DNA of 64,000 bases from Acidobacteriota bacterium. Its GTDB lineage: Bacteria; Acidobacteriota; Vicinamibacteria; Vicinamibacterales; UBA2999. A program made the translations under genes and the position numbers. The notes under the pieces are model-generated. The model did no database searches. It saw only the letters and a list, made by a program, of their open reading frames with translations, and was not told the origin of the DNA. The stretch is from positions 1 through 64,000 of the forward strand of contig JADZCN010000082.1 in assembly GCA_020851565.1 (NCBI GenBank), given 5' to 3'. How positions within the stretch are numbered: position 1 is the stretch's first letter; each line of letters starts with the position of its first letter. Positions 8,252 through 20,877 of this stretch are shown here, piece by piece.

Positions 8252-9802
8252 TCACGGCCGCAGCCACGCCCGCACCCGCGCGCGCTGCTCGTCGGTGGCA
8301 TCGGGACGTGGCTCCAGCTTCCAGCGCCCGGTGATCCCTTCGCCCGTCGTGAACCGGAGGCCGAACCATTCGAGCAGATCGTTGTAGTCCAGGTCCTCGG
8401 TCGATGACACGGCGCGCCGGAACCACTCGCGGAGGTCGACGCCTGCCACCTCCTCCGCCGTCTGCCTGAACTCGTCCGTGGTGTACCCGCGCTCCCCGCT
8501 GTACCGCCGGTAGGCCAGGCGCATCACATCGTCCAGGCCGGCGCGGCCCGCGGTGGCCCGGCGGATTCGCGCATCGAGCAGCAGCCCCATGACGTTCCCC
8601 TTGTTGTAGTAGCTGACCGTCGAGGCGCTCGGGTTCACACCGGAGTTGCTGTTGTTCCAGACGTCGAGCGAGGACTGCTCCACCGACTGCAGCCGCCGGC
8701 CTGGCGCGTTCTCCAGGTTGCCGATGAGCGAGGACAGGGAGGCGAAGTACTCCGCCTCGGTACGGAGACCCGCGCGCGTCATCAGAAGGGTGCTGTAGTA
8801 CGACGTGACACCCTCGGCAATCCAGAGCGTCCCGGTCGTGGGCGGCTTCTCGAAGTCGAACGGGCCGAGCTCCACCGGCCGCAGCCGCTTCGCGTTGTAC
8901 AGGTGGAAATGCTCGTGCGCGAGCAGCCCCAGGCTGGGCCACGGTCCCGGGCCGGGCCGAGCCGCGACCGTGCACAGCGTGGAGTTCTTGTGCTCGAGCC
9001 CGCCTCCGCCCTCACGGAACACGAGCAGGAACAAGTACCGCTCGTAGGGAAGGAATCCCCAGAAGCGATGGGTCTCCTGCACGTAGGTCTCGAGCGCCTT
9101 CGCCGCGGCGTCGCCGTCCCATCCGGCGGTGTTGCCGGCGCTCACGACGTAGTGCGGCTTACCATCGACGATGAACTCCCGCACGCCCAGGTTGCCAGCG
9201 AGGATGGGCGAGTCCACGAGCGTCTCGTAGTCGGCCGCACGGAACCGGGGCGCGCCTTCCCCAGGCACGGCATCCAGCCCCGTCATGACACGCGTCCACC
9301 CGGCGGGGAGATCGAACTGCACTTCATGGGGGCGTTGCACGGTTTCGACGAGCGTCATGAACGCCGCCGCGCCGTTGAAGACGCCGTAGTCCTTCGTCAC
9401 TTCGTTCGTCGTCACCGTCCGCTGGTCGCTGAGCAGGCGGTACGTCAGCCGAATCGACGCGTGGCCGCCGGTCGTCACCCGCCAGCGGTTGGAACGGCTC
9501 TTCTCGATCGCCAGCGGCTCGCCGCCCGGGCCGCGAGCCACGACGTTGTCCACGCGCGCGGCGTAGTCCTCGACGCGGTAGTAGCCCGGCGACCACACCG
9601 GCATCATCAGCTCGACCGTCGCGCGCCCGCCCGTGGGGACGACGGCCTCGACGTGCGCGTACTGCGTGTCAGGCTGCGGGACGCGCACGCGGTAGGTAAT
9701 AGGGGTAAGGTTTTGCGCGTCGACCCGGGCAGGACTCGCGGCGAGCGCGAGCAGCATCGCCAGGGCCAGCGCGGCCCTGGTCACGCGGCGTCTTGTCGTC
9801 AT
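8252..9802 (-). CDS. M61 family metallopeptidase
   Basis: A 516-residue exported zinc peptidase of the glycyl aminopeptidase family. A signal peptide covers residues 1-30 (ending VDAQ). An N-terminal beta domain (SPGYYRVEDYA is typical of the family) precedes the gluzincin catalytic domain with HEHFH (His296, Glu297, His300) and the third ligand Glu330 in WIAEGVTSYYS. The family often has a C-terminal PDZ domain; here the last 100 residues are only partly like one. It probably releases N-terminal residues from peptides in the periplasm. The gene ends about 60 bases before the lipoprotein start. Confidence 0.87.
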   Translation of the reverse strand: MTTRRRVTRAALALAMLLALAASPARVDAQNLTPITYRVRVPQPDTQYAHVEAVVPTGGRATVELMMPVWSPGYYRVEDYAARVDNVVARGPGGEPLAIEKSRSNRWRVTTGGHASIRLTYRLLSDQRTVTTNEVTKDYGVFNGAAAFMTLVETVQRPHEVQFDLPAGWTRVMTGLDAVPGEGAPRFRAADYETLVDSPILAGNLGVREFIVDGKPHYVVSAGNTAGWDGDAAAKALETYVQETHRFWGFLPYERYLFLLVFREGGGGLEHKNSTLCTVAARPGPGPWPSLGLLAHEHFHLYNAKRLRPVELGPFDFEKPPTTGTLWIAEGVTSYYSTLLMTRAGLRTEAEYFASLSSLIGNLENAPGRRLQSVEQSSLDVWNNSNSGVNPSASTVSYYNKGNVMGLLLDARIRRATAGRAGLDDVMRLAYRRYSGERGYTTDEFRQTAEEVAGVDLREWFRRAVSSTEDLDYNDLLEWFGLRFTTGEGITGRWKLEPRPDATDEQRARVRAWLRP

Positions 9803-9829
9803 GGCTTCGAATCTACCGCAGGAGCGGCC

Positions 9830-11715
9830 CTATGGCACGGGCAGGTTCAGACGCCGGAGCAGGTCCGCGAGCCGAGGGTCGTCACGAAGGGGATCGAACA
9901 GCGGTTCGGAGTTCACGCTGTTCAGCATCGGGCTGCGGTCGTTGAACGCGTCCTCGAGGGCCGCGAACGCGGCATCCCGATCGCCCAGCCCGGCATGCAC
10001 CAACGCGAAATAGACCGGCGAGAGATACGCGTGCCTCGCCCGCGCGCGAAGCTCGTCGAGGATGGCGTGCGCGTCCGCCACGCGCCCAACACGCCCGTAA
10101 GCGTGGCCCAGCGTCGCCCGCGACCGCGCGTCGCTCGACCGGCGATCGCCTTCCTCGATGGCCTTGACCGCGTCCTCCCCCCGTCCCGAGCCGAGGAGAG
10201 CCACCCCGAGGCCGAGGTGTGCGGGCGCGAAACCAGGGTCCAGCTCCAGCGTCTTCCGATACCGCGCCATCGCTTCTTCGTAGCGGTGCATCGCCGTCAG
10301 TGTGTCGGCCACGCTCGTGTTGAACCGGAGTGAGAGCGGATCGAGCGACAACGCGCGCTGCCGCTCGGCCAGCGCCTCCTCGAGCCGACCCTGATGGCCG
10401 AGCATCATGCCGTACCACAGCCGGGCCTGGGCGTGGTCGGGCTGCCGCTCGAAGACCCGTGTGTACGCGCGCTCCGCGCCCTGCCAGTCACGGTCGTACA
10501 CCGTGAGCGCGTTGGCCAGTGCCACCTGCGCGTCGACGAGGGTGGGATCCAGCTGCAGCGCCCGCTCGGCAGCGGCCCGCATCTGCTGCGCCCCTTCGGC
10601 AGGCGGCACGTAGCCGTAGAAACCCGAGGGGCCGTAGGCCAGCGCCAGTCCCGCCCAGGCCGGGGCAAACGTGGCATCGCGCTGGATGGCACGGCGGAAG
10701 TGCTCGCGGCTCTGGGCCAGCGCGCGCTCGCTTCGCTGCGCGAAGAAGTAGCGGCCGCGCAGGTAGTCGTCGTAGACCTCGGGATCCACGGCACGCCGTC
10801 CGGCCAGGGCCGTGCGCTCCGGCTCGGACAGGCGAACGCGAATGGCGCCCGCCACCGCTGAGGCCAGCTCCCCCTGCAGCGCCAGCACGTTGTCGGCCGC
10901 GCGATCGTAGGTAGCGGCCCACAGGTGCTGGTCCGCACGCGCGTCGATGAGCTGGGCCGTCAGGCGGATGCGCGACCCGTCGCGGCCGACCGATCCCTCG
11001 ACGATGGCGTCGACGCCGAGCTCGCGGGCGATGTCGGCGAGCGGCCGGTCGCTGTCGCGATATCGCCGGACCGACTGATGGGACACGACGCGCAGCGCCG
11101 AGATGCTGCCGAGGTCGGTGATCACAGCGTCGGTCATCCCTTCGGCGAAGTACGCCTGTTCGGGATCAGCTGACAGGCTCCGGAACGGCAGCACCGCCAG
11201 GGCGCGTATCGGGGTGGCCACGGCCGCCCGGGGAGGAGCGAGCGAGCTTCGGGCCGCGATCAACGCGCCGACGATGGTCACCGCGACCAGGACGAAAGTC
11301 CTGAATCGCCAGGTGGCGGCGGGTGCCTCGGGCTGCTCACCGGTCGTGGGCTCGGACGGCGCCGGTATGGCGCCGGCAGGACCGGCAAACCGATAGCCCC
11401 GCTTCGGCACCGTCTGAATCCAGCCCTCGTGGTCGCCAAGGGCCTTGCGCACCATCCAGATCGTGCTGGTCAGGTTCCCGTCCTCGACGGTGGTGTCGGG
11501 CCAGAGGGCGTCCAGGAACTGCTCGCGGGTGACGAGCTGGCCCGGCGTGGCCAGGAGCAGCGCCAGCGCCTCGAACGCCTTCGGCGTCAGGGCGATGGGC
11601 GCCCCGTCGCGGAGCAGCCGCGCGTTGGGCCGATCGAGCGCGAAGGGCCCAAAGGACTGGAGGTCGGGCGAAGGCGAGGAGGTTTCGAGACTTTTTGAGG
11701 ACGCTCAGAGGACAT
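9830..11715 (-). CDS. CadC-like winged-helix / TPR transmembrane regulator with apparent frameshift
   Basis: The main frame begins at an internal ATG at 11455 (541 residues), but it is open upstream to a TGA near 11706 and encodes the rest of an OmpR-type winged helix ([15 protein letters not shown], then [26 protein letters not shown]). No start codon exists in that stretch. In another frame, ATG at 11715, preceded by GAGGG, reads MSSERPQK and meets the main frame at a run of five A. One extra A would fuse them naturally. After the winged helix come a membrane segment (about residues 33-52 from the internal ATG), a TolB-like domain ([13 protein letters not shown]) and TPR repeats. It is likely a one-component membrane-bound regulator. 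The disruption may be a sequencing error, mutation or translational slippage. Confidence 0.75.
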
Positions 11716-11767
11716 CGGGCACCCTCGTCCCTCAAGGTGCGGAGTCTATCAGCTTCCAGGAGGCCCC

Positions 11768-13639
11768 ATGCCGGTCCACTCCCGTGCCGCTCTGTGCGCA
11801 CTTGCCCTCGGCTGCCTGCTTGCCGGAGCCCGGCCTGCCCCAGCGCAGACCCTGGGCGTGTTCCGCTGGCAGATGCAGCCGTACTGCAATGTCGTGTCGC
11901 TCACGGTGAGCCAGACCGGGGGCCTCTACACGCTGGACGGGACCGACGACCAGTGCGGGACGCCAGCAGCCGTCACCGGCGAGGCGTTCGTGCGGCCCGA
12001 CGGACAGATCGGATTCGGCTTCACCGTCATCGTCTCGCCGGGCGGCAGCCCGGTGCATGTGGAAGCGACCATCAGCTTTGCCGGCCTGAACGGCACCTGG
12101 CGCGATAGCGCGGGCCGGCAGGGCAACTTCGTGTCGACCCCGGGCGGCGGCATCGGCGGCCCGCCGCGACCGCCCGTCGGCGTGGGCAGCGCAGCTGTCG
12201 ATCCCGCGCAGGTCCAGCTCCGTGTGACGGGCACGTGTCCCTCGGGTCAGGCGGTGAGCGTGGTCAACCAGGATGGCACCGTCACATGTGTCGGCGTCGG
12301 CGGCGGGGGTGGCGGCGACATCACCTCCGTCGCGGCGGGGACCGGGCTGACGGGTGGCGGGGTGTCCGGCGACGTGACGCTGGCCATCAACCCGGTGGCG
12401 ACACAGGCACGCGTCACCGGCACCTGCCCCGCGGGGCAGGCGGTGAGCATGGTCAACCAGGATGGCACGGTCGCGTGTGTGGCTGTCGGCGGCGGGGGTG
12501 GCGGCGACATCACGGCGGTCTCAGCTGGTGCGGGCCTTTCGGGCGGCGGCACATCGGGCGACGTAACCCTCAACGTGAACTTCGCGGGCACCGGGGCGGC
12601 AAACTCGGTCGCGCGGAGCGACCACACCCACCAGGCGGCCGGGCTGGACAATACGGCCGTCGGAGCCTTCACTTTCGTCAACCTCACATCCGGCGCCCGG
12701 AACAGCGCGTTCGGGCACGCCGCTCTCTACAACGTGTCGACCGGCAGCAACAACACCGCTGTAGGGTTCCAGGCGGTGAACACCGTCTCCACCGGGGACA
12801 ACAACACCGGGGTCGGTCAGCAGGCGTTGCTCAACGCGACAACGGGATCAGCGAACACGGCCGTCGGGGCCTTCGCTCTCCACTCCAACACGATTGGCTG
12901 GTTGAACGTCGCGGTTGGGTGGAACGCGCTGTCTTCGAACATGAGTGCGGGCGGCAATACGGCGGTGGGTAGTAGCGCACTCGGACTCCTGAGCGGGGCG
13001 AACAACACCGGCAACACGGCCATTGGGCGTGACGCCCTGTCCGCGATGACGGACGGTTATGGCAACACGGCGCTGGGGGACTACGCCGGGGGAAATCTCA
13101 CGACTGGCAGCTACAACCTGTACCTGGGCAACGAGGGCGTCTCGGGCGAGTTCTCCACCATCGGGTTGGGGAGCGGCTATCACCATTACCGTCTGTTCCT
13201 GGCGGCGACACGCAACGTGACGACCGGCCAGAACAACGCAGTCCCTGTGATGATCGATGGCGCCGGCCAGCTCGGCACCATCAGCTCCAGCCGTCGCACC
13301 AAGGACCACATCGAGGACCTCGGCACCGTCAGCCGCGCCATCTTCGACTTGCGCCCGGTCAGCTTCACCTACAAGCAACCCTTCGCCGACGGCAGCAAGC
13401 CCACCCAGTACGGCCTGATCGCGGAGGAAGTCGCCGAGGTGCTGCCGGAGCTCGTCGCGTACGACGGCGAGGGACAGCCGGAAACCGTGAAGTACCACGT
13501 GCTGCCGACGCTGCTCCTGGCCGAAGTGCAGCGCCTGGAGCACGAGCGCGCCGCGCAGGCGCGCGAGATCGCCGAGCTTCGCTCCCTGCTCGAGCAGCTG
13601 CAGCGAGACCTCGTATCAACGACGGCCAGGCACCGCTGA
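11768..13639 (+). CDS. Secreted YadA-head-like protein with C-terminal peptidase S74 chaperone domain
   Basis: The 623-residue protein has a signal peptide (to about residue 27). An N-terminal beta domain is followed by two tandem 63-residue units, each with a GTCP[SA]GQAV Cys segment and a glycine run. Next come many short NTAVG/ALxNxTTG repeats like the head of trimeric adhesins, and last an S74 intramolecular chaperone at about residues 500-600. The proposed catalytic dyad is Ser507/Lys512 (SSRRTK). A conserved [17 protein letters not shown] follows, and a C-terminal coiled coil ends the protein. S74 domains trimerise the fibre and then cleave themselves off. It is probably a trimeric surface or fibre protein. 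Confidence 0.82.
   Translation: MPVHSRAALCALALGCLLAGARPAPAQTLGVFRWQMQPYCNVVSLTVSQTGGLYTLDGTDDQCGTPAAVTGEAFVRPDGQIGFGFTVIVSPGGSPVHVEATISFAGLNGTWRDSAGRQGNFVSTPGGGIGGPPRPPVGVGSAAVDPAQVQLRVTGTCPSGQAVSVVNQDGTVTCVGVGGGGGGDITSVAAGTGLTGGGVSGDVTLAINPVATQARVTGTCPAGQAVSMVNQDGTVACVAVGGGGGGDITAVSAGAGLSGGGTSGDVTLNVNFAGTGAANSVARSDHTHQAAGLDNTAVGAFTFVNLTSGARNSAFGHAALYNVSTGSNNTAVGFQAVNTVSTGDNNTGVGQQALLNATTGSANTAVGAFALHSNTIGWLNVAVGWNALSSNMSAGGNTAVGSSALGLLSGANNTGNTAIGRDALSAMTDGYGNTALGDYAGGNLTTGSYNLYLGNEGVSGEFSTIGLGSGYHHYRLFLAATRNVTTGQNNAVPVMIDGAGQLGTISSSRRTKDHIEDLGTVSRAIFDLRPVSFTYKQPFADGSKPTQYGLIAEEVAEVLPELVAYDGEGQPETVKYHVLPTLLLAEVQRLEHERAAQAREIAELRSLLEQLQRDLVSTTARHR
12221..12598 (+). repeat. Two 189-bp tandem repeats inside the S74 protein gene
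   Basis: Copy 1 runs from 12221 to 12409 and copy 2 from 12410 to 12598. They keep the same frame (63 codons) and share long identical stretches such as GGCGGCGGGGGTGGCGGCG. Each encodes RVTGTCPxGQAV, a Cys-containing loop and a Gly-rich linker. This is an internal duplication that lengthens the stalk. Confidence 0.85.
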
Positions 13640-13652
13640 ACGCCCCCGCGCC

Positions 13653-15230
13653 TCAGTCTCGCGTCCGCAGCACTGGATATCGCGACGCCTTGATGGCCTC
13701 GTCCACCACGTTCCAGGTGGCCAGCCCGTCGTTCGAGCGAGGCTCGAGCAGGTAGAACGCCAGCCGTGCCAACGGCTGCGTCATCGGCACACGGAACACC
13801 CCCGCCACGTCGTGCGTGGCCGGTGCCCACTCGCCCGTCACCGTGCGCTCCTGGTGGTTCTCGAAGGCGCGCTCGGTGACGGTGCTGCCCGTGATCCGGA
13901 ACTCCTCCACCGGCATCGCCGAACCCCCGGGCATGGGCTCCACGCGCACGCCGTGCGCGCGCAGCCGCTCGAGCACGGCCTTCTCGGCCGCGGGGACGAT
14001 GTAGGCGGAGGGAACACGCTCGGTGTCGGTGGATCTGAAGGTGGTCTCGTCCCACATCCGCTCCGGCTTCCGCACGTCGGCGCGCCGGTGCATGATGCGG
14101 CCCGAGTACGGGTTGACGTCCTCGATGACGTCGCCCATGAGGATCTCGATCTTCTCCCCGCCGCGTGCCACCCTGGATCGCAGCGACAGCCGCTGCCCCA
14201 CCAGCGGCGCCGCGTCCGCGGCCTCGGCCGCCTGGCGCAGGCGCGCGGCGTTGGCGTGCGCGTATGCGAGGACCTCCTCGAGAAACCGCTGGTTGGTCAC
14301 CACGCGATCGGCAAAGGGCAGGTAGGAGTACGTCTCGCTGAGGATGCCGAATCGGTTTCGCAGGCCCCAGTAGTTGTGCGTGTAGCGCGGCAGGTCCTCC
14401 ACCGTGGTCCATGCGCGGTCGGGCGCCTGGCCGGACACGTTCCCGTACGAGCGGACGTCCCAGCCGTCCCGTGCCTGCACGACCCGCGCCACCTGCGCGA
14501 GCCACGCGCGCGCCTCGCGCGCAACGCCCTCGTCCACGGCGGGGTTGCTGGGTGTCTCGTAGGTGAGGTGGTAGGCGTGCCGCGATCCGTTCGTGGTGTG
14601 CAGGTCGATCATCACGTGCGGGTCGTAGTCGTTCAGCAGCCGGACCATCGATCGCGCCTCGGGCGTCTCGAGCTTCATGTTGTCGCGGTTGATGTTGAGG
14701 CCCTGCGCGTTCGGCCGCGTGCCCTGCCCGCCCACGGGCCCGTGCTGGAATCCGCGGCTCGTGAGCGTGACGTGCTCGTTCCCGTCGGGGTTGTAGATGG
14801 GGTTCACGAGCAGCACCATCGACTGCAGCCAGTCGCCGTGCGCGCCCCTCGCGATCTCGCGCACGAGCGCCAGCGCGGCCTCCTTTCCCTCCACCTCGCC
14901 TGCGTGGATGTTGGCCTGGATGTAGACGCGCAGCAACCCGGAGGCCTTCACCGACGCGGGCGTGGGGTCGGCCACGCGCCCGACAACGGCCAGCGGCAGC
15001 GACCGGCCTTCGAAGCTGTAGCCGAACGACGTCACCCGCACGAGGTCCGAGGCCTCGTCCACCACCGCCAGGAACCGCTGCACATCGTCGTAGCGGCTCG
15101 TCTCGGTGAAATTCGAGCGCTCCGCGCGGGTCTGCAGCCCCTCGAGGGAGGCGCGTCCCGATTGGGCGGCGCCCGTGGAGGCCACGGCCACGACGATGAG
15201 GGTCAGCGTGGGGAACGGGCAGACGCGCAT
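13653..15230 (-). CDS. M14 family zinc carboxypeptidase, secreted
   Basis: A 525-residue exported metallocarboxypeptidase with a signal peptide ending near residue 23. Zinc ligands are visible as HAGE (His109 and Glu112 in ANIHAGEVEGKE) and His211 (IDLHTTNGS). NINRDNM supplies the substrate carboxylate-binding Asn-Arg pair. The catalytic Glu expected near residue 350-400 is not obvious by eye. The C-terminal 150 residues form a beta domain typical of large bacterial M14 proteins of this phylum. It is convergent with the S74 gene and lies downstream of the aminotransferase gene on the same strand. It probably trims exported peptides or peptidoglycan stems. Confidence 0.87.
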   Translation of the reverse strand: MRVCPFPTLTLIVVAVASTGAAQSGRASLEGLQTRAERSNFTETSRYDDVQRFLAVVDEASDLVRVTSFGYSFEGRSLPLAVVGRVADPTPASVKASGLLRVYIQANIHAGEVEGKEAALALVREIARGAHGDWLQSMVLLVNPIYNPDGNEHVTLTSRGFQHGPVGGQGTRPNAQGLNINRDNMKLETPEARSMVRLLNDYDPHVMIDLHTTNGSRHAYHLTYETPSNPAVDEGVAREARAWLAQVARVVQARDGWDVRSYGNVSGQAPDRAWTTVEDLPRYTHNYWGLRNRFGILSETYSYLPFADRVVTNQRFLEEVLAYAHANAARLRQAAEAADAAPLVGQRLSLRSRVARGGEKIEILMGDVIEDVNPYSGRIMHRRADVRKPERMWDETTFRSTDTERVPSAYIVPAAEKAVLERLRAHGVRVEPMPGGSAMPVEEFRITGSTVTERAFENHQERTVTGEWAPATHDVAGVFRVPMTQPLARLAFYLLEPRSNDGLATWNVVDEAIKASRYPVLRTRD

Positions 15231-15253
15231 GCCGGGATCTTACCCGCTCCGCA

Positions 15254-16576
15254 TCACGCGCGGGCGAGCTCCCTGATGGCGGCGGCCAGGCGGTCGACGT
15301 CGGCGACGCTGTTGTAGACGGCGGGCGTGACACGCACGCAATCCCCGCGTGACACGCCGGTCCGCCTCGCGGTGAAGAGGCCGTACCGGTCCCGCAGCGT
15401 CTCGACGATCCGCTGGTTGTGCTCGCTGGTCGTGCCGCCGTTCAGCCGGAACGAGGTGATGCCGGCGGCGAGGCCCCGTTCGTCCGGGGTCAGGATGTCC
15501 ACACCGGGGATGCCCCGAACCGCCGCGACCCACCGATCGCGGAGATACCTGAGGCGTGCCGCCTTGTTCGCCGGCCCGAGGCGCTCGTGGAAGTCGAGCG
15601 CGGCCGGCGCCGTCAGGGCGGCAGCGAAGTTGACGGTGCCCGAATGCACGCGGCTCAACACGCTCTCGGCGGGGTGGTCCTCGTCCCCCATCATCGGGTC
15701 GATCGCGGCCAGGCGGCTCTTCCGGATGTAGACGGCGCCCAGTCCCACCGGCCCGGCGATCCACTTCTGCAGCGTGAAGCCCACGAAGTCGGCGCCCAGC
15801 GTGCCCACGGACAGCTCGATCTGGCCCCAGGAGTGGGCGGCGTCGACCAGGACGTCCACGCCGCGCACCCGCGCCAGCGCGACGATGTCGGCCACCGGGA
15901 AGACGAGGCCGGTCTTGTGGCTGCAATGCGTGACGAGCATCATCCGCACGTCGGGGTTGGCGGCGAGCGCGGCGGCATAGGCGTCCAGGATGCTGTCCTT
16001 CGTCGCGGGCTCGGGGATGGCGAATCGGGCCACCCGGACGCCGCGGCGTGACGCCAGCCAGTTCATCGCGTACTGCATGCCCGGGTAGTCGAGGTCCGCG
16101 TACATCACCGCGTCGCCGGGCCCGAGGCGGTTGTATCCCCCGATCAGCACCTGCATGGCTTCGGTGGCCCCTCGCGTGAACGCCACCTCCGAGACGTCCG
16201 CGCCGAGGGCCGAGGCCACCCGTGCACGAGCGGCCTCGAGATCCCGCACGTAGGCCGTGCGGATGTAATACACGCCCTCGACGTTCACGCGATCGATATG
16301 GGCCTTGTACGCCTCGAGCACCGGATGCGCCATGACGCCCCAGTAGCCATTCTCGAGGTTGGTCACGACGGGCGAGACCCGGTACTGGGCCGCGACCCTC
16401 TGCCAGAACCCCTCGTCTCGTGCGACGTCGTCCGCGGGTCCCGCCGGCGGCGACGGCGAGAGGGGCCGGGCGACCGCGCGATCCGCGGACGAGGCCAGCC
16501 CGGCCGCGGCCAGGCCGGCGGCCTCGACGAACGCGCGACGGGAGAGCGGAGCGGCGGGCAGGGCGTGTGGGTCCAT
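15254..16576 (-). CDS. Tat-exported class V aminotransferase (isopenicillin N epimerase-like)
   Basis: The 440-residue PLP enzyme has a twin-arginine leader (LSRRAFVEAAGLAAAGLA, residues 11-28), so it may act in the periplasm, which is unusual for the fold. Class V features are present: ATEAMQVLIGG for phosphate binding, Asp245 in VDAAHSWG for the pyridine nitrogen, and the Schiff-base Lys271 in TLQKWIAGP. Relatives include isopenicillin N epimerase and cysteine desulfurases; the substrate is unknown. The start was placed at the ATG before the Tat motif because the longer frame runs into the regulator's operator. It is divergent from a MocR-type regulator that probably controls it. Confidence 0.85.
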   Translation of the reverse strand: MDPHALPAAPLSRRAFVEAAGLAAAGLASSADRAVARPLSPSPPAGPADDVARDEGFWQRVAAQYRVSPVVTNLENGYWGVMAHPVLEAYKAHIDRVNVEGVYYIRTAYVRDLEAARARVASALGADVSEVAFTRGATEAMQVLIGGYNRLGPGDAVMYADLDYPGMQYAMNWLASRRGVRVARFAIPEPATKDSILDAYAAALAANPDVRMMLVTHCSHKTGLVFPVADIVALARVRGVDVLVDAAHSWGQIELSVGTLGADFVGFTLQKWIAGPVGLGAVYIRKSRLAAIDPMMGDEDHPAESVLSRVHSGTVNFAAALTAPAALDFHERLGPANKAARLRYLRDRWVAAVRGIPGVDILTPDERGLAAGITSFRLNGGTTSEHNQRIVETLRDRYGLFTARRTGVSRGDCVRVTPAVYNSVADVDRLAAAIRELARA

Positions 16577-16592
16577 GGCGCCGACGGTAGCA

Positions 16593-16636
16593 TTGACATA
16601 TGGTCGGTGCAATCGGATCATTGCACTCGGTGCAAT
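16593..16636 (+). promoter_or_regulatory. MocR promoter with three GTGCAAT operator half-sites
   Basis: A -35 box TTGACA (16593-16598) and a -10-like GATCAT (16616-16621) with 17-base spacing precede the regulator ATG at 16637. The heptamer GTGCAAT occurs at 16607-16613 and 16630-16636 and inverted (ATTGCAC) at 16620-16626. They form two perfect palindromes that share the central arm, covering the -10 box and ending directly at the ATG. Direct-plus-inverted repeats of this kind are typical MocR targets, so the regulator probably controls itself and the divergent aminotransferase gene. Confidence 0.65.
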
Positions 16637-17977
16637 ATGCGTCATTTCAAGTTACTGGCGGATTCCGTCGAGGCGGAGATCGCGGCGGGGCGGCTGCGGC
16701 CCGGCGACCGCCTCCCCACCCAGCGCGAGTTCGCGGACAGGCGCCGCATCGCGATGTCCACGGCCACTCGGGTGTACGCGGAGCTCGCCCGGCGCGGCCT
16801 GGTCACGGGCGAGGTCGGCCGCGGCACCTTCGTGCGGACGGGACCGCCGACCTCGGGCTCCGCGCTGGCGCAGGGCATTGGCGGCCGCGTCAATCTCGCG
16901 ACGAACGTGCCGCTGCTCCCGGGCCAGGCGGCCCTGCTCGCGACATCCGCCGCGCAGATGACACGGCGGTCCACCGTCATCGGATCGGCGATGGAGACAG
17001 TCCTGCCGGCCGCCACGCCCGCGGCCCGGCGGGCCGTGGCCTCGTTCCTGGCCCGCGGCGCCTGGCGGCCCGACCCCGACCGCTTGACCTTCACGGGCAA
17101 CGGCCGGCAGGCCCTCGCGGCGGCCGTGGCCGCGGTCGTCCCGCCCGGCCAGCGACTCGGCGTCGAGGCGCTCTCGTACCAATCCGTCACCGGCATTGCC
17201 GCACGACTGGGCGTGGAGGTCGTTCCCCTGCCCATGGACCGGCACGGACTGCGCGTCGACGCCCTGATCGCCGCGCACCGGCGGCACCCCCTGCGTGCCA
17301 TCTACGTGCAACCGACGCTGCACAACCCGCTGGGCATCACGATGCCCGTCACACGCAGGCGCGAGTTGGGGGCCGCCCTTCGCACGCTGGATGTCGTCGG
17401 CATCGAAGACCACGTGTACGCGTTCCTCGTCGACGATCCATCGCCGCTGGCCTCGCTGGCGCCGGATCACGTGGTGCTGATCGACAGCCTCTCGAAGCGC
17501 GTCGCCCCCGGGACCTCTCTGGGATGGGCCCTCGCTCCCCCGCGCCTGGTGTCCGCCCTGGGCGAGGCCATCCGCGCCGGCGCCCTCGTTCCCTCCGGGC
17601 TGGCCCTGGCGCTCTCGGTGCGGTGGATCACCGACGGCACGGTGGCGCGTCTGGTCAGGGACAAGCGGCGTGACGCCCTCCGGCGCCAGCGGCTGCTGCG
17701 AACGGCGTGCCCCGATCTGACGATTCGGGCCGATCCGCGGGCCTACCATGCCTGGGTGGAACTACCGGGGGCCTGGCGGGCCGAATCGTTCACGGCCGAA
17801 GCCGCCGAGCGTGGCATTGCCATCGCGCCCGCGACGGCGTTCGCCGTCGGAGCGGGCCACGCCCCGAACGCCGTCAGGCTGGCGATCGGGAGCCCCACCA
17901 CCAAGGTGCTGGCAGAGAGCCTCCGGGCGCTGAACGCGCTCGCACGATCCACCCCCCGGGTGCTCACGCTCGAGTAG
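16637..17977 (+). CDS. MocR/PdxR-family transcriptional regulator
   Basis: A 446-residue fusion of a GntR-type winged helix (residues 1-70; LRPGDRLPTQREFADRR and STATRVYAELARRGLV) to a fold-type I aminotransferase domain. The PLP Lys is Lys287 in IDSLSKRVAPG; YVQPTLHNPLGITMP holds the cofactor-binding Asn. MocR proteins sense PLP or PLP-amino acid adducts and activate or repress neighbouring PLP-related genes. The ATG follows directly after an operator heptamer, so the leader is very short and no ribosome binding site is visible. The divergent class V aminotransferase is the obvious target. Confidence 0.9.
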   Translation: MRHFKLLADSVEAEIAAGRLRPGDRLPTQREFADRRRIAMSTATRVYAELARRGLVTGEVGRGTFVRTGPPTSGSALAQGIGGRVNLATNVPLLPGQAALLATSAAQMTRRSTVIGSAMETVLPAATPAARRAVASFLARGAWRPDPDRLTFTGNGRQALAAAVAAVVPPGQRLGVEALSYQSVTGIAARLGVEVVPLPMDRHGLRVDALIAAHRRHPLRAIYVQPTLHNPLGITMPVTRRRELGAALRTLDVVGIEDHVYAFLVDDPSPLASLAPDHVVLIDSLSKRVAPGTSLGWALAPPRLVSALGEAIRAGALVPSGLALALSVRWITDGTVARLVRDKRRDALRRQRLLRTACPDLTIRADPRAYHAWVELPGAWRAESFTAEAAERGIAIAPATAFAVGAGHAPNAVRLAIGSPTTKVLAESLRALNALARSTPRVLTLE

Positions 17978-18028
17978 GCGGACCGAGAAGGCCTCGCGTG
18001 TCAGGCGTGCATCGCCGGTGACGCCTCG

Positions 18029-20857
<2,829 letters not shown>

Positions 20858-20877
20858 ACGACTCCGTCCGCCGACGG

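Noticed and set aside
13369..15333. A 654-codon minus-strand frame that covers the M14 peptidase
   Set aside because: The frame at 13653-15230 has the signal peptide and zinc motifs; the larger one is only a GC-driven shadow.
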